Source: Anaerolineae bacterium UTCFX1 | GTDB taxonomy: Bacteria; Chloroflexota; Anaerolineae; Anaerolineales; Villigracilaceae | Assembly (NCBI GenBank): GCA_002050275.1 | Contig: MWTB01000021.1 | Coordinates: forward strand, 124,001-188,000 | DNA: 64,000 nucleotides | Direction: 5' to 3' | In this document: in pieces, positions 51,379 to 60,277 of the stretch | How the letters are laid out: each line of letters begins with the position of its first letter | How positions within the stretch are numbered: position 1 is the first letter of the stretch | Program-made: the position numbers and the translations under genes | The notes under the pieces: model-generated | Seen by the model: the letters and a program-made list of their open reading frames with translations, nothing else | Told to the model about the DNA's origin: nothing | Database searches by the model: none

Positions 51379-52035
51379 ATGAAAAAAGCTACACTTTTAC
51401 TCATCGAAGGACGAAACGCGGACATCCCTTCTTTTGCCATAGATCTACAGAAGAAGGGATTTGATATTCATTCCTATCAAAACGGCAGTTCCGCCGCCGC
51501 GAAACTACGACAGATCAGCCCGGCGGTGGTCGTCGTGAACGCCGCATCGCTGCGCAGCACCGGCGTGCGCATTTGCATGTCGCTCCGTAAAAAAGATCAG
51601 AAAATTCCCATTATTCTCATTCTGAAAAAAGAGAAGCCAGTCGATAAAGAACTCGCCGACGTCGTTCTCGGTCTTCCCTTTACGGTCCAGAAACTCGCCA
51701 ACCGCATCAAAGCGCTGTTGCCTGACGATGGAAACAATATCATCAGCGCCGGCCCAATCCGCCTAGACGTTGAACATCGTCGCGTGCGCAGTCTCGGCAA
51801 GAGCGTCAAGCTCACGCCGCGCTTGATTACTCTCCTGCATATCTTAATGGATAAACATGGCGAGGTCGTCGAGCGCGAATCGCTTTTCAAAAAAGCATGG
51901 GAAACTAACTATACCGGTGATACACGCACGCTTGACGTGCATATTTCCTGGTTGCGTCGCGCCATCGAAGTGGATCCTGACAACCCCAAATTTCTCAAAA
52001 CAATTCGCGGCGTCGGCTACCGGCTAGACGTATAG
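51379..52035 (+). CDS. OmpR-type regulator with degenerate receiver domain
   Basis: The N-terminal receiver-like domain (1-115) has lost the phosphoacceptor: the site that should read D is N54 in VVVVNAASL, and the acidic pair at the start is reduced. The C-terminal winged helix (about 125-218) is intact, with LTPRLITLLHILMDKHGEVVERESLFKKAW and IRGVGYRLDV, and should bind DNA. No histidine kinase is nearby. It likely works without phosphorylation, by dimer or level control. The 3' end overlaps the convergent methyltransferase by 12 bases. Confidence 0.85.
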   Translation: MKKATLLLIEGRNADIPSFAIDLQKKGFDIHSYQNGSSAAAKLRQISPAVVVVNAASLRSTGVRICMSLRKKDQKIPIILILKKEKPVDKELADVVLGLPFTVQKLANRIKALLPDDGNNIISAGPIRLDVEHRRVRSLGKSVKLTPRLITLLHILMDKHGEVVERESLFKKAWETNYTGDTRTLDVHISWLRRAIEVDPDNPKFLKTIRGVGYRLDV

Positions 52036-53247
52036 CTGATAGCGTTCTCCCGATGCGGTCACTACTCGAACGCAACCCTTGCGACCGAGTTCTATTGTCA
52101 ACTCTCGCGCAATTTCCCCGCCTCGATTCGGGCGATAGGCTTGCGCCGCGCTCTTGAAAACCTTCCCGTTCCAATCAGGGTCAATTTCCCAATAGTCCAA
52201 ATCCAATTTCGTTTCCAGCCTGATCGCGCCGCTTAAACGTTTCGCCTGAACCGCCGCCGACGCCTGTTCGCGTGAAAACGCGACGTTCGCATCGCGCTCT
52301 AGCGAAAAAAGACGATTCCCTCCAAGCAACCTTTTACCGGTAGCGTGAAGCGCGCGCGAAGATTCGTCGCCGGCGATAAACGCCCTGTCATGCTTCGTCG
52401 CCACAAAAGGCAGCGTGCCCGAGCCGCAAAAAAAGTCGGCGACCAAATCGCCCGGATTCGATGAAGCAAGAATAATGCGCTCAAGCAGCGCTTCGGGCTT
52501 CTGCGTAGGATAGCCCGTGCGCTCATTATGCAAGCGCGCAACAACAGGGAAATACCACCAGTCTTCTGGCACTTTACCGCGTTCGAGGTTAGGGGTTTTT
52601 CCGAAGCCCGCCTTAGGCGACGCCTTAAAGGTATTAATCGTATTCTGATGATACGGCTCGCGAACAGCATCGGCGTTGAAGGTGTAATCGCTTCCCTTTG
52701 TATACGAAAGGATTGTATCGTGCTTGCGGTTGAACGCCCGGCGAATCGGCGAAGGACCATGATAGGTCCAGATAATCTCATTAAGCAAGCGATCCGCGCC
52801 GAAGATTTCATCCAGTAAAAGGCGGGCGTACGAATCGGCGTGCCAGTCAAGATGCAGGTAGAGAGTCCCATTGGGAGCGAGCAAGCGAAACATCAGGAAA
52901 AGACGTTGGTAGAGAAAGTCAAGATAAGCGTCAAGGTCAGCCCAATCGTCGCGGTACCCTTCGGCGAGTTTCCACTGTTTCGGCTTACGCGAATCCTCAC
53001 CGCGCCCAATTCGCGCCGCAAATTTTTTATTCGTAAAAAACGGCGGGTCGGCATATATAAGGTTTATGCAATTCTCGTGCGTCGGCAACAGAGCCGCCAT
53101 CACGGCGAGGTTGTCTCCCCATATCAGCCTATTCTTCGGTTCTGATTGCGGATATCCGCAGCCGCCCGGAAAGACAATAGAATCCAATGTCAACGCGGCT
53201 GGCGCAATGACTTTCGGTTGCTTATCCCGCCAAATTAATTCAGGCAT
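52024..53247 (-). CDS. Orphan beta-class DNA methyltransferase
   Basis: Motif IV (DPPF, 67-70) comes before motif I (FCGSG, 273-277), the beta-class order. GYPTQKPEALLERII (245-259) is another mark of adenine or N4-cytosine methyltransferases that act on DNA. The length of 407 fits, and a helical/beta tail follows the catalytic core. No restriction gene is adjacent, so it is likely an orphan modification enzyme that affects gene expression or repair, or a type III-like Mod subunit without Res. The target site is not predictable. It begins three bases after the L,D-transpeptidase stop. Confidence 0.85.
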   Translation of the reverse strand: MPELIWRDKQPKVIAPAALTLDSIVFPGGCGYPQSEPKNRLIWGDNLAVMAALLPTHENCINLIYADPPFFTNKKFAARIGRGEDSRKPKQWKLAEGYRDDWADLDAYLDFLYQRLFLMFRLLAPNGTLYLHLDWHADSYARLLLDEIFGADRLLNEIIWTYHGPSPIRRAFNRKHDTILSYTKGSDYTFNADAVREPYHQNTINTFKASPKAGFGKTPNLERGKVPEDWWYFPVVARLHNERTGYPTQKPEALLERIILASSNPGDLVADFFCGSGTLPFVATKHDRAFIAGDESSRALHATGKRLLGGNRLFSLERDANVAFSREQASAAVQAKRLSGAIRLETKLDLDYWEIDPDWNGKVFKSAAQAYRPNRGGEIARELTIELGRKGCVRVVTASGERYQLYV

Positions 53248-53250
53248 GGC

Positions 53251-54291
53251 TTAATAGTAAATTCGCACCAATGTGCCGAAGCCGCGATTAGACGTTCGCC
53301 CGATCCGATGATCTGGCTTCGCCCAACGAAACAACCACATGGCTTCATCGGTGCGCATATTAATGCAGCCGCGACTCATCGGCACGCCGAAGTTCTGATG
53401 CCAGTACGTTCCATGAAAAGCATGCCCTTGCGTAGTGAAAAAACACGTCCACGGCACACCGGGCAGCTCATAGTCGGTAAAATCGGCGAACAAGTTGCCG
53501 TTGCCCATATGCTTATTCGGCATTTTCTCTAAAATGTGAAACTCGCCATCGGGCGTTTTTGTGGGAATTCCGGTCGCGTCACGCGGGCCGTTCGGGATGC
53601 CCGAACTGATCGTAGCTTTGAAAATCTGCTGATCGTATTCAAACGCCATCAAAGTTTGCGTCGAAAGATTTACTTCGATACGCTTCTTCTCCAAGGGCGT
53701 TTCAGGCGTGATAGCGGTCAAGTTTTCCAGCGGAATCGGGCGCGCATGCGTCGGGTTAATGCAATACGGGAAACCAGTTAAGTCGTCATAAACCTGATAC
53801 CACGGCTCTCCACGCGGACCGTCTACAATCGCCTCCGCCCAGTGGACCGATCCGTAGTACAAGCGAAAATCTAGTTCCTGCCATCCGTAAAGTTTCGTCG
53901 TGCGCCAAGGCTGCGCGTATGGCACAGTCACTTCCACTAGACGCGGAGAGCCTTCTTCAATAGAAGCGAGCGGTTGATTAAAGAGAAACTTCACTTCTTG
54001 TAGACGCGCGCGATGAACATATCCGCCCCACACGCGATACCAAACGGGGTTATGCGCTGGCTCTTGCGCAGTCACCGTTCCATACACATGCAAAAGTTCA
54101 TCGCGATACCAAGTGGAGACGATCCTGCTCTCATCGTCCGGTTCAGAATATACGCTGACCGAGTCAGTAGCGACGCGCACAACGCTGCTATCGTCAAAAT
54201 TCACAGCGGGCGAGAACGGCGATGAGAACGCCAAACCAGCGAGGCTCAGCCCGCCCAGCTTAAGGAAATCACGTCGAGAGATGTTTTTCAT
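53251..54291 (-). CDS. L,D-transpeptidase (YkuD) with Tat signal
   Basis: The N terminus has the twin-arginine signal SRRDFLKLGGLSLAG followed by a hydrophobic stretch, so it is exported folded. The YkuD catalytic site is at the end: the His near 293 and the motif SRGCINM with Cys309. It cross-links peptidoglycan at the third residue or attaches lipoprotein to it. The middle (about 40-200) has SH3-like or beta-rich character. A -10 box gives an almost leaderless transcript. A methyltransferase gene follows three bases later. Confidence 0.9.
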   Translation of the reverse strand: MKNISRRDFLKLGGLSLAGLAFSSPFSPAVNFDDSSVVRVATDSVSVYSEPDDESRIVSTWYRDELLHVYGTVTAQEPAHNPVWYRVWGGYVHRARLQEVKFLFNQPLASIEEGSPRLVEVTVPYAQPWRTTKLYGWQELDFRLYYGSVHWAEAIVDGPRGEPWYQVYDDLTGFPYCINPTHARPIPLENLTAITPETPLEKKRIEVNLSTQTLMAFEYDQQIFKATISSGIPNGPRDATGIPTKTPDGEFHILEKMPNKHMGNGNLFADFTDYELPGVPWTCFFTTQGHAFHGTYWHQNFGVPMSRGCINMRTDEAMWLFRWAKPDHRIGRTSNRGFGTLVRIYY

Positions 54292-54300
54292 AACGTGAAA

Positions 54301-54306
54301 ATTGTA
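54301..54306 (-). promoter_or_regulatory. -10 box for the L,D-transpeptidase gene
   Basis: TACAAT on the minus strand, ending ten bases before the ATG; the predicted leader is about three bases. Confidence 0.4.
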
Positions 54307-54388
54307 ATCGAATTCTTCAAATTTAAAGATACTCTCATTAAATTTTCATTCCCCGCGCCTGTTCCCAGTTCGTCAGACTCAAATAAAA

Positions 54389-54415
54389 AACTGCCTTTCA
54401 AGTCGAAAGGCAGTT
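54389..54415 (-). terminator. Terminator of the SWIM mini-protein gene
   Basis: Arms 54389-54399 and 54405-54415 make an 11-bp stem around AAGTC. On the minus strand it is followed by a T-rich run (TTTTATTT). Confidence 0.8.
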
Positions 54416-54440
54416 CATAGAATTCAACCCGCCAAGGCGA

Positions 54441-54683
54441 TCAGGATTCGTTGGCGTCAGGAACCATCCCTTTGAATTTTATCTCAATCGCCATCGTGTG
54501 AGCGCAACGCCCATTATTGGCAAAGAACTCGCAGTCGCACGAGTAGGTTCCGCTGTCGAAGGCAACATGATGGTCGTTATTATCTCCCTGAAAAGTGACG
54601 TCAAACTTGTTGAAGAGGAAACGGCTGGGTTCCTCCGCGTACCGCTTGGCTTTCTCGAGTTTACCGATCATTCCGTAGTTCAC
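54441..54683 (-). CDS. SWIM zinc-finger mini-protein
   Basis: This 80-residue protein is almost only a SWIM finger: CDC at 49-51, then Cys60 and His62 in NGRCAHTMA, the CxCx8CxH zinc pattern. SWIM domains usually sit in larger proteins such as helicases and bind DNA or proteins. A free-standing one is unusual. The start is a GTG nine bases after AAGGAG. It lies between two terminators, so it is transcribed alone. Confidence 0.78.
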   Translation of the reverse strand: MNYGMIGKLEKAKRYAEEPSRFLFNKFDVTFQGDNNDHHVAFDSGTYSCDCEFFANNGRCAHTMAIEIKFKGMVPDANES

Positions 54684-54713
54684 TGTTTAATCTCCTTTCG
54701 ACAATAGAAATAA

Positions 54714-54741
54714 AAAAACGCGCAAAAATACGCGCGTTTTT
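54714..54741. terminator. 10-bp hairpin flanked by A and T runs
   Basis: AAAAACGCGC (54714-54723) pairs with GCGCGTTTTT (54732-54741). It works as a terminator in either direction, upstream of the SWIM gene. Confidence 0.7.
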
Positions 54742-54880
54742 GGTCTAGCTAGGCTGTTTCTGTATGTATCTATTCGCATAAGATCTACGCCTCTACGTTT
54801 GCAGTATAGCCCTATTTAAGGCATTCGTCAACGCTGAGACGGGGAGTGTGAGAAAATGTACGGCAATCGTAAGGAAAACG

Positions 54881-56128
54881 TCAGTCTGCTGGAACCGCTA
54901 TCAGCATTGGCTCGTCTCCGCTATACGCAATCAGTTGGGGCCACCTGCGAAGGACGATCAACAGCCCAACGATACAGCCGATTCCACCGCTGACGATGGC
55001 GAACGGAACTCCAAACAGCGCCGCAACTATGCCCGATTCAACCTCGCCAAGCTGAGGACCGCCCTGAAAGAAGAGTTGGTTCACGCTGGTCATCCTGCCG
55101 CGAATATGGTCGGGGGTTTGCAATTGACGTATCGTATTGCGGATGATCGTGCTAACTGCGTCCGCTGCGCCCATGACCGTCAGGGCGAGCAACGCGGGTA
55201 AAAATGTACGGCTGAATCCGAACCAAACCGTCATCGCGCCGAATAGGATTACCGCGCCGATAAAGATTGGTCCCTGCCGACGCAATTCACGCGCCTGCGA
55301 AACCGCCACTCCCGCCGCGACGGAACCAATCGCCTGCGCAGAGACCAGCCATGAATATCCGCTCTTACCGACATTTAGAATGTCGCGCGCTATGATCGGC
55401 AACATCGTATTTGCCGAGGCGAAGAACGTAGCGATAAAATCCATTACCATCGTGGACATAATGAGCGGATGCGAACCAATGAAGCGCATACCGTTCCACA
55501 CTGAACGAACGTTCACGCCCTCGGCGCGCTTGAGGTCTTGCGGCGTATGTCCCATCAATATTAGCGCGATAAGCACCGCCATAAACGAAATCGCATCAAG
55601 CAGATAGGCGTAGCCTTGTCCGCCGGCGGGGATAAATCCGAAGAAAAGCGGGCCCAGAATCGCGCCTGTGTTAAATGCGATCGAATTCATGCTAAATGCG
55701 GATGTTAAATGCTCGCGTGAGACCAGATTCGGAACCATCGCCTGCCGAGCGGGCAAGTCGAACGCCGACGCCGACGCTTGCAACGCTGTCAACGCATAAA
55801 TATGCCAAATCTCGACTCGCCCGCTAAACGTCAACGCCGCTAACGCTAACGCTTCAACCGCCAGAACCGTTTGGGTGATGAATAAAATTTTACGCCGGTC
55901 ATAACTATCCGCAACCGCGCCGCCGATAAAAGAAAAGACGATCACCGGTAGAATTCTCGCCAAACCAATGCCGCCCAATGCCAGCGGATTAGGCTTGTCA
56001 GTCAGTTCGCGGATATGCCAATGAATCGCGGCAACCTGCATTTGCGAGCCGGCAATGGAGATCAACAAGCCTAACCAGAGATAGAAATATTTTCGATGCG
56101 TTAGCGCGGGCGGGATGGATAATTTCAT
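54881..56128 (-). CDS. MFS exporter (EntS/MFS_3 type)
   Basis: Twelve membrane segments in about 415 residues, with GGAVADSYDRRKILFITQTVLAVE between helices 2 and 3 (the MFS A-motif). LPARQAMVPNLVSREHLTSAFSMNS and RGRMTSVNQLFFQGGPQLGEVE are typical of the MFS_3/EntS branch. Such proteins export siderophores, drugs or other small molecules. I start it at the ATG at 56128, which overlaps the nadE stop (ATGA); the four residues upstream would be a GTG start. The cargo is unknown. Confidence 0.87.
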   Translation of the reverse strand: MKLSIPPALTHRKYFYLWLGLLISIAGSQMQVAAIHWHIRELTDKPNPLALGGIGLARILPVIVFSFIGGAVADSYDRRKILFITQTVLAVEALALAALTFSGRVEIWHIYALTALQASASAFDLPARQAMVPNLVSREHLTSAFSMNSIAFNTGAILGPLFFGFIPAGGQGYAYLLDAISFMAVLIALILMGHTPQDLKRAEGVNVRSVWNGMRFIGSHPLIMSTMVMDFIATFFASANTMLPIIARDILNVGKSGYSWLVSAQAIGSVAAGVAVSQARELRRQGPIFIGAVILFGAMTVWFGFSRTFLPALLALTVMGAADAVSTIIRNTIRQLQTPDHIRGRMTSVNQLFFQGGPQLGEVESGIVAALFGVPFAIVSGGIGCIVGLLIVLRRWPQLIAYSGDEPMLIAVPAD

Positions 56129-56952
56129 CACGCCCCCCAATCACGCTCTCCTAGAAAGTCATAACCGTCAGATCGGTCATCCAGTTTGGCAACAGGCGGC
56201 AACTGACGCTTAAATTGACTCCATTTTATACGCTTGATAACCGCATCCACAAAATCGGAACCAAAGCCCGCTTCCACGCACTCCACGCGGCTATAACGGC
56301 GATCTACAAGCAAGTAAAGCAATCTGTCAACTTCTTCATAAGTGAAGCCAAGTTCGCCTTCATCAGTCTGACCGTTCCATAGATCGGCGGACGGGGGCTT
56401 GTGGAGAATCGGCGCAGGGATATTCAACGCGCGCGACAATTGCCTAACTTGAGTCTTATATAAATCGCCGATAGGGTTCAGCGCCGACGCCGAATCGCCG
56501 AACTGCGTGCTATAACCGAGCAGGATTTCAGTTTTATTCCCTGTGCCAACAACCAATCCATTAAAAACCTCCGATTGGTCGTACAAAACGATCATCCGTT
56601 CGCGCGCCATGATGTTGCCTTTACGAAGTTTTGTAATCTGCGGATCCAGCGCAAACAAGGGTTCCACCATGGCGGTAATTTCGATAACTTTGTTCGGCGT
56701 ACGCAATTGTTCGATGAGCAACCCAGCGTGCGCAAGCGAATCAGGGTTGGACGCTCGATAAGGCATCCGCACCGCCAGCACGTTTTCACGTCCTAGCGCT
56801 TCAACGGCGAGCGCGCACGACAACGCTGAATCGAGTCCGCCCGAAAGTCCGACCACGGCGCGCGAGAATCCCGCCTGCGCCATTTTCTCTTTAATGAAAT
56901 TGGTTAAACGCCGGCGAACGACATCCGTATCAATGGAAAGGTCAATTTGCAT
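56128..56952 (-). CDS. nadE: NAD+ synthase (ammonia-dependent)
   Basis: NadE makes NAD from nicotinate adenine dinucleotide and ammonia with ATP. The PP-loop SGGLDS is at residues 37-42, and GTGNKTEILLGYSTQFGDSASALNPIGDLYKTQVRQL is typical. There is no N-terminal glutaminase domain, so the enzyme uses free ammonia, which fits a strain that frees ammonia from amino acids. The 274-residue length matches. It overlaps the MFS gene that follows. Confidence 0.94.
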   Translation of the reverse strand: MQIDLSIDTDVVRRRLTNFIKEKMAQAGFSRAVVGLSGGLDSALSCALAVEALGRENVLAVRMPYRASNPDSLAHAGLLIEQLRTPNKVIEITAMVEPLFALDPQITKLRKGNIMARERMIVLYDQSEVFNGLVVGTGNKTEILLGYSTQFGDSASALNPIGDLYKTQVRQLSRALNIPAPILHKPPSADLWNGQTDEGELGFTYEEVDRLLYLLVDRRYSRVECVEAGFGSDFVDAVIKRIKWSQFKRQLPPVAKLDDRSDGYDFLGERDWGA

Positions 56953-57037
56953 AGGTTTTGAAGTGTAAAAAATCAGCGAGAGCGTGAAGCGGATACGCTA
57001 CAACAGCGAGTCATTTACTCGCCGAGTTGAGTTATAG

Positions 57038-57124
57038 CGGGAAGGGAGGGATTCGAACCCTCGGTGGACCGGAGCCCACAACAGTTTTCGAGACTGTCCC
57101 ATTCAACCACTCTGGCACCTTCCC
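57038..57124 (-). tRNA. tRNA-Ser (anticodon CGA)
   Basis: Acceptor GGGAAGG/CCTTCCC, anticodon stem ACAGT/ACTGT with loop CTCGAAA, long variable arm and T loop TTCGAAT are all present (87 bases). Anticodon CGA reads UCG. CCA is not encoded. The -10 at 57143-57148 (minus TATAAT) lies 19 bases upstream. Confidence 0.95.
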
Positions 57125-57142
57125 ATCAACCTAACGGCGGAA

Positions 57143-57148
57143 ATTATA
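57143..57148 (-). promoter_or_regulatory. -10 box TATAAT of tRNA-Ser
   Basis: A perfect minus-strand TATAAT, squeezed between the tRNA and the stop of the beta-CASP gene. Confidence 0.45.
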
Positions 57149-57150
57149 AC

Positions 57151-58545
57151 TTATAATTCGGCGCTGTCATGCAAGTCGGGGTAATACACATTTTTCATCC
57201 CGTGAGTTGCAAAGAGGCTCGTCAGCGTTTCAGCGGCTTTTTCTTCGCCATGCACCAGAAAGACTTTCTTCGCCGTTTCTTTCACTGTAGTTCCATACTT
57301 CACCAGCAAATCCTGCCCGGCATGACCCGATAAGCCGCCAATAGTTGCCACTTCGGCTTTGACCGTGTACGGTTCGCCAAAAATTTTAATGTGTTTCTCG
57401 CGGTTGGCAATTCGACGCCCCAACGTGTAGGGAGCCTGCCATGAGACGATGCACACTGTATTCCTAGGATTTTCGATGTTATTCCGCAAATGATGCAAGA
57501 TGCGCCCGGTCTCCGCCATGCCTGAAGCCGAGATAATTATCATCGGGTCGGTGCGTTTGTTTAATGCTTTCGATTCTTCTACAGAATGAATGTAAGTCAA
57601 CATTTTGAAGTTAAGCGCCGGATGACGCGCCTCTTCGATGAATCGGCGCGTTTCCGCGTCGAAGACTTCGCGATGACGCATAAATATCTCCGAAGCGTTG
57701 ACCGCCAACGGACTGTCTACAAAGACCGGCGCTTGCGGCAGGTCGCCGTTATACATCATCGTATTCAAGTGATAAACAAGCTCTTGCGTCCGTCCTACGG
57801 CAAATGCCGGAATGATCACCTTGCCGCTTCGCTCAAGCGTCCGTTTGACCACGTCTCGAAATTCCTCGAACGCGGCGGCGGGGTTGTTGTGTCTTCGATC
57901 GCCATAAGTGCATTCCATCAACAAGTAATCCGCCGGCTCCGGCATGATCGGGTCGCGCAACAAGGGCAGTCCAAAGCGTCCGATATCGCCGGAGAACCAG
58001 AAGCGTATCTTACGCCCTTTCTCTTCAACTTCCAGCGAGATCGCGGCAGAGCCGAGAATGTGGCCCGCTTCGACAAATTTTGCGATCACACCGGGAATCG
58101 GCTCAAACGGTTGATTGTAGCCCACGCCGTGAAATAAATTTGATGCGCGCTGAGCGTCCGCCTCAGTGTAAAGCGGGTCAACCGGCGGCTCGCCATGCGC
58201 CGCCCTCCTACGGTTCACATATTCAACGTCCGACTCGTGAATCCGTCCCGAATCCGCCAGCATGATCGTTCCAAGGTCAACGGTCGGATATGTCGCGTAG
58301 ATCGGTCCCTCATAGCCTTTTTTGACGAAGTTCGGCAAATTGCCGCTATGATCAATATGCGCATGAGACAAAATCACCGCATCTACTGAGCGCGGATCGT
58401 ATACGAAATTTAAATTTCGAGCGTACGATTCTTCCCGCCGTCCCTGATACAAGCCGCATTCAAGCAACAGACGACGTCCGTTGATCTCCAGCAAGTGCTG
58501 GCTTCCTGTAACTGTATGCGCCGCACCGTGAAAATGAATTTCCAT
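57151..58545 (-). CDS. Beta-CASP metallo-beta-lactamase ribonuclease-like protein
   Basis: The zinc motif SHAHIDHSGNLP (H61, H63, D65, H66) and later HGEEKAAETLTSLF fit a beta-CASP nuclease; the middle (about 190-390) is the CASP insert. The protein (464 residues) resembles CPSF-like RNA endonucleases found in bacteria. It would cleave RNA or process its ends. The start is the ATG two bases from the RNase D stop; a longer frame at 58566 overlaps it. Together with RNase D and RimI it makes a small RNA/translation cluster. Confidence 0.9.
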   Translation of the reverse strand: MEIHFHGAAHTVTGSQHLLEINGRRLLLECGLYQGRREESYARNLNFVYDPRSVDAVILSHAHIDHSGNLPNFVKKGYEGPIYATYPTVDLGTIMLADSGRIHESDVEYVNRRRAAHGEPPVDPLYTEADAQRASNLFHGVGYNQPFEPIPGVIAKFVEAGHILGSAAISLEVEEKGRKIRFWFSGDIGRFGLPLLRDPIMPEPADYLLMECTYGDRRHNNPAAAFEEFRDVVKRTLERSGKVIIPAFAVGRTQELVYHLNTMMYNGDLPQAPVFVDSPLAVNASEIFMRHREVFDAETRRFIEEARHPALNFKMLTYIHSVEESKALNKRTDPMIIISASGMAETGRILHHLRNNIENPRNTVCIVSWQAPYTLGRRIANREKHIKIFGEPYTVKAEVATIGGLSGHAGQDLLVKYGTTVKETAKKVFLVHGEEKAAETLTSLFATHGMKNVYYPDLHDSAEL

Positions 58546-58546
58546 G

Positions 58547-59671
58547 TTAGTCTCCAAGCAATTCAAAAATTTGGGAGCCGTATGTTCTGAACCGCCAAGG
58601 CGAATCCTTCATCGTCGCCTCAAGTTCACGCAGCGATTTGGGCGGATTCTCCATGAATGAACTCAAATACGCCTTAGGTAAAACAATATCCGACTCGACT
58701 TTTAGTTCTTGCGTGATCTTCTTTCGCCACGCTTTCAGTTTCTCCAAACGCCGCAGCGTCGCAGCGTTCGGATGTTTCGGCTGCTCCAGTTTCACCAGCG
58801 GAGCCGCCGCCCCGCGTTTCGCCGCCGCGAGCATTTCTCTGCCCCACAAGCGAATCTGCTTTGAACTGAGCCCGATCTCTGCCAGATCAACATTCTTCTC
58901 AGGCGACTGTTTTGCGATCTCGAATAATAACTTATCGCCCACTACTTTGAACGGCGGACGGTCGAGTTTTTCAGCGATCATATCGCGACTACGGCACAAC
59001 TCTGAAAGGATCGTCAATTCACGCCGACTTAATTCTTTGCGCGCGCTGAAACGTTTCCACGAAGATCCGTTCGTTTTCTCCTTCGGGTCCTCTACATTGC
59101 AAGCGCGCGCAAAATCTTCAAACGCTAATTCCAAGCGATTTTTCTCGCGTAATTCCATTTCAAGCGTATCGCGCAGGTCAAAAAGGTAACGCGTATCCTG
59201 GCGTGCATAGTTAATTTGCGCCGGCGTAAGAGGTCTTGCGCCCCAGTCCGCTTTTTGAAATCGCTTATTAATCGTCAGTTGGAACTTTTCCGCCAGCAAC
59301 GTGTCTAATCCCACTGCGGGGTATCCGAGGACGCGCGCGGCATGCATGGTGTCGAATAAATTGACGAATTTAAATCCATAGTCGCGCTTTAAACAGATTA
59401 AATCATATTCCGCGGCATGGAATATCTTCTCGATTTGCGGGTCTTCGAAAATTTGAGCAAGGGGCGTCACATCGATCGGCGCCAAAGGATCGACAACGTA
59501 ATCGCATTTCGACGTTGAAAACTGAAGCAGGCAGACGCGCTCGCGATAGGCGTGCAGGCTGTTCGACTCGGTGTCCACCGCTACGCGCGATTGCCCGGCT
59601 AGGTCGGCAAACATGCGTTGAAACGATGCGTCGGCGTTGACCCAAACAGGAGGAGCCAGTAATTCATTCAT
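58547..59671 (-). CDS. rnd: Ribonuclease D
   Basis: RNase D trims tRNA 3' ends. The DEDD exonuclease core is seen: D33 and E35 in VAVDTESNSLHAY, later AAEYDLICLKRDYGF, and a Tyr/Asp pair near NYARQDTRYLFDL. The HRDC-like C-terminal part (about 205-290) follows. I start it at the internal ATG for MNELLAPPVWVNAD; the upstream 22 residues look unlike the family. Length 374 agrees with E. coli RNase D. The genes next to it are one base apart (beta-CASP) and RimI. Confidence 0.9.
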   Translation of the reverse strand: MNELLAPPVWVNADASFQRMFADLAGQSRVAVDTESNSLHAYRERVCLLQFSTSKCDYVVDPLAPIDVTPLAQIFEDPQIEKIFHAAEYDLICLKRDYGFKFVNLFDTMHAARVLGYPAVGLDTLLAEKFQLTINKRFQKADWGARPLTPAQINYARQDTRYLFDLRDTLEMELREKNRLELAFEDFARACNVEDPKEKTNGSSWKRFSARKELSRRELTILSELCRSRDMIAEKLDRPPFKVVGDKLLFEIAKQSPEKNVDLAEIGLSSKQIRLWGREMLAAAKRGAAAPLVKLEQPKHPNAATLRRLEKLKAWRKKITQELKVESDIVLPKAYLSSFMENPPKSLRELEATMKDSPWRFRTYGSQIFELLGD

Positions 59672-59740
59672 AAAGCAACGAAAGTATTGTATCCCTAAAT
59701 CTGCAATTACGGCGATCGGAGGCGCGTCGTTGCGCAATTG

Positions 59741-60172
59741 CTATAGAGGCTTCTCCATCACCAGCCCGTCTTCGCCGCCCCGGTAATATCCATGCCAAAC
59801 ATCAGAAACACGGTAACCTTCGCGTTCATATAAAGCGATGGCGTTTGAATTAGACATTCGAACGGTCAGCTTGGATTTCGAGGTCTGAAAGCGCGCTTCG
59901 CATGCGCGCAATAACGCTCGTCCAACGCCGCGCCGCTGAAAACGTGGATCAACCGCAAGGGTGGCGATCCACGCTTCTCCTCGAGAAAGACGCGTATCGC
60001 CCGCTACAAATCCGATCATGGCGCCGTCTTCCACCGCCTTAAGTCGGATAACGTCGCCCCATGAAAGCACGGCGATCAAATCAAACAGCGACCAGGCGTC
60101 TTGATCGAAACAAGCGCGTTCGAGCTTGCACAGCGAATTGAGGTCAAGAATAGTTGCCGGGAGAATTTCCAC
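59741..60172 (-). CDS. rimI: Ribosomal-protein-alanine N-acetyltransferase (RimI type)
   Basis: This 143-residue GNAT enzyme acetylates protein N termini, in E. coli that of ribosomal protein S18. The acetyl-CoA motif ATLAVDPRFQRRGVGRALL and the RimI-type end LTVRMSNSNAIALYEREGYRVSDVWHGYY are clear. A general GNAT with another substrate is possible. It is the first gene in the unit with rnd and the beta-CASP gene. Confidence 0.85.
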   Translation of the reverse strand: MEILPATILDLNSLCKLERACFDQDAWSLFDLIAVLSWGDVIRLKAVEDGAMIGFVAGDTRLSRGEAWIATLAVDPRFQRRGVGRALLRACEARFQTSKSKLTVRMSNSNAIALYEREGYRVSDVWHGYYRGGEDGLVMEKPL

Positions 60173-60198
60173 AAGAAGAGCTTTCCAAAAAAAGAAAA

Positions 60199-60243
60199 AG
60201 TAGAAAGTGGAAAATTTAAAAGTCGCTCTCCACTTTCTACTTA
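60199..60243 (-). terminator. Terminator of the NfeD-slipin operon
   Basis: Arms 60199-60212 and 60230-60243 pair in a 14-bp stem around 17 bases. On the minus strand a long T-rich run (TTTTTCTTTTTTT) follows. Confidence 0.85.
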
Positions 60244-60277
60244 TTTACATACCTATTCGGCGCGCCAAATTATACGT

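Noticed and set aside
52024..53247. Restriction-modification system
   Set aside because: Only the methyltransferase is present; neighbours are a transpeptidase and a regulator.
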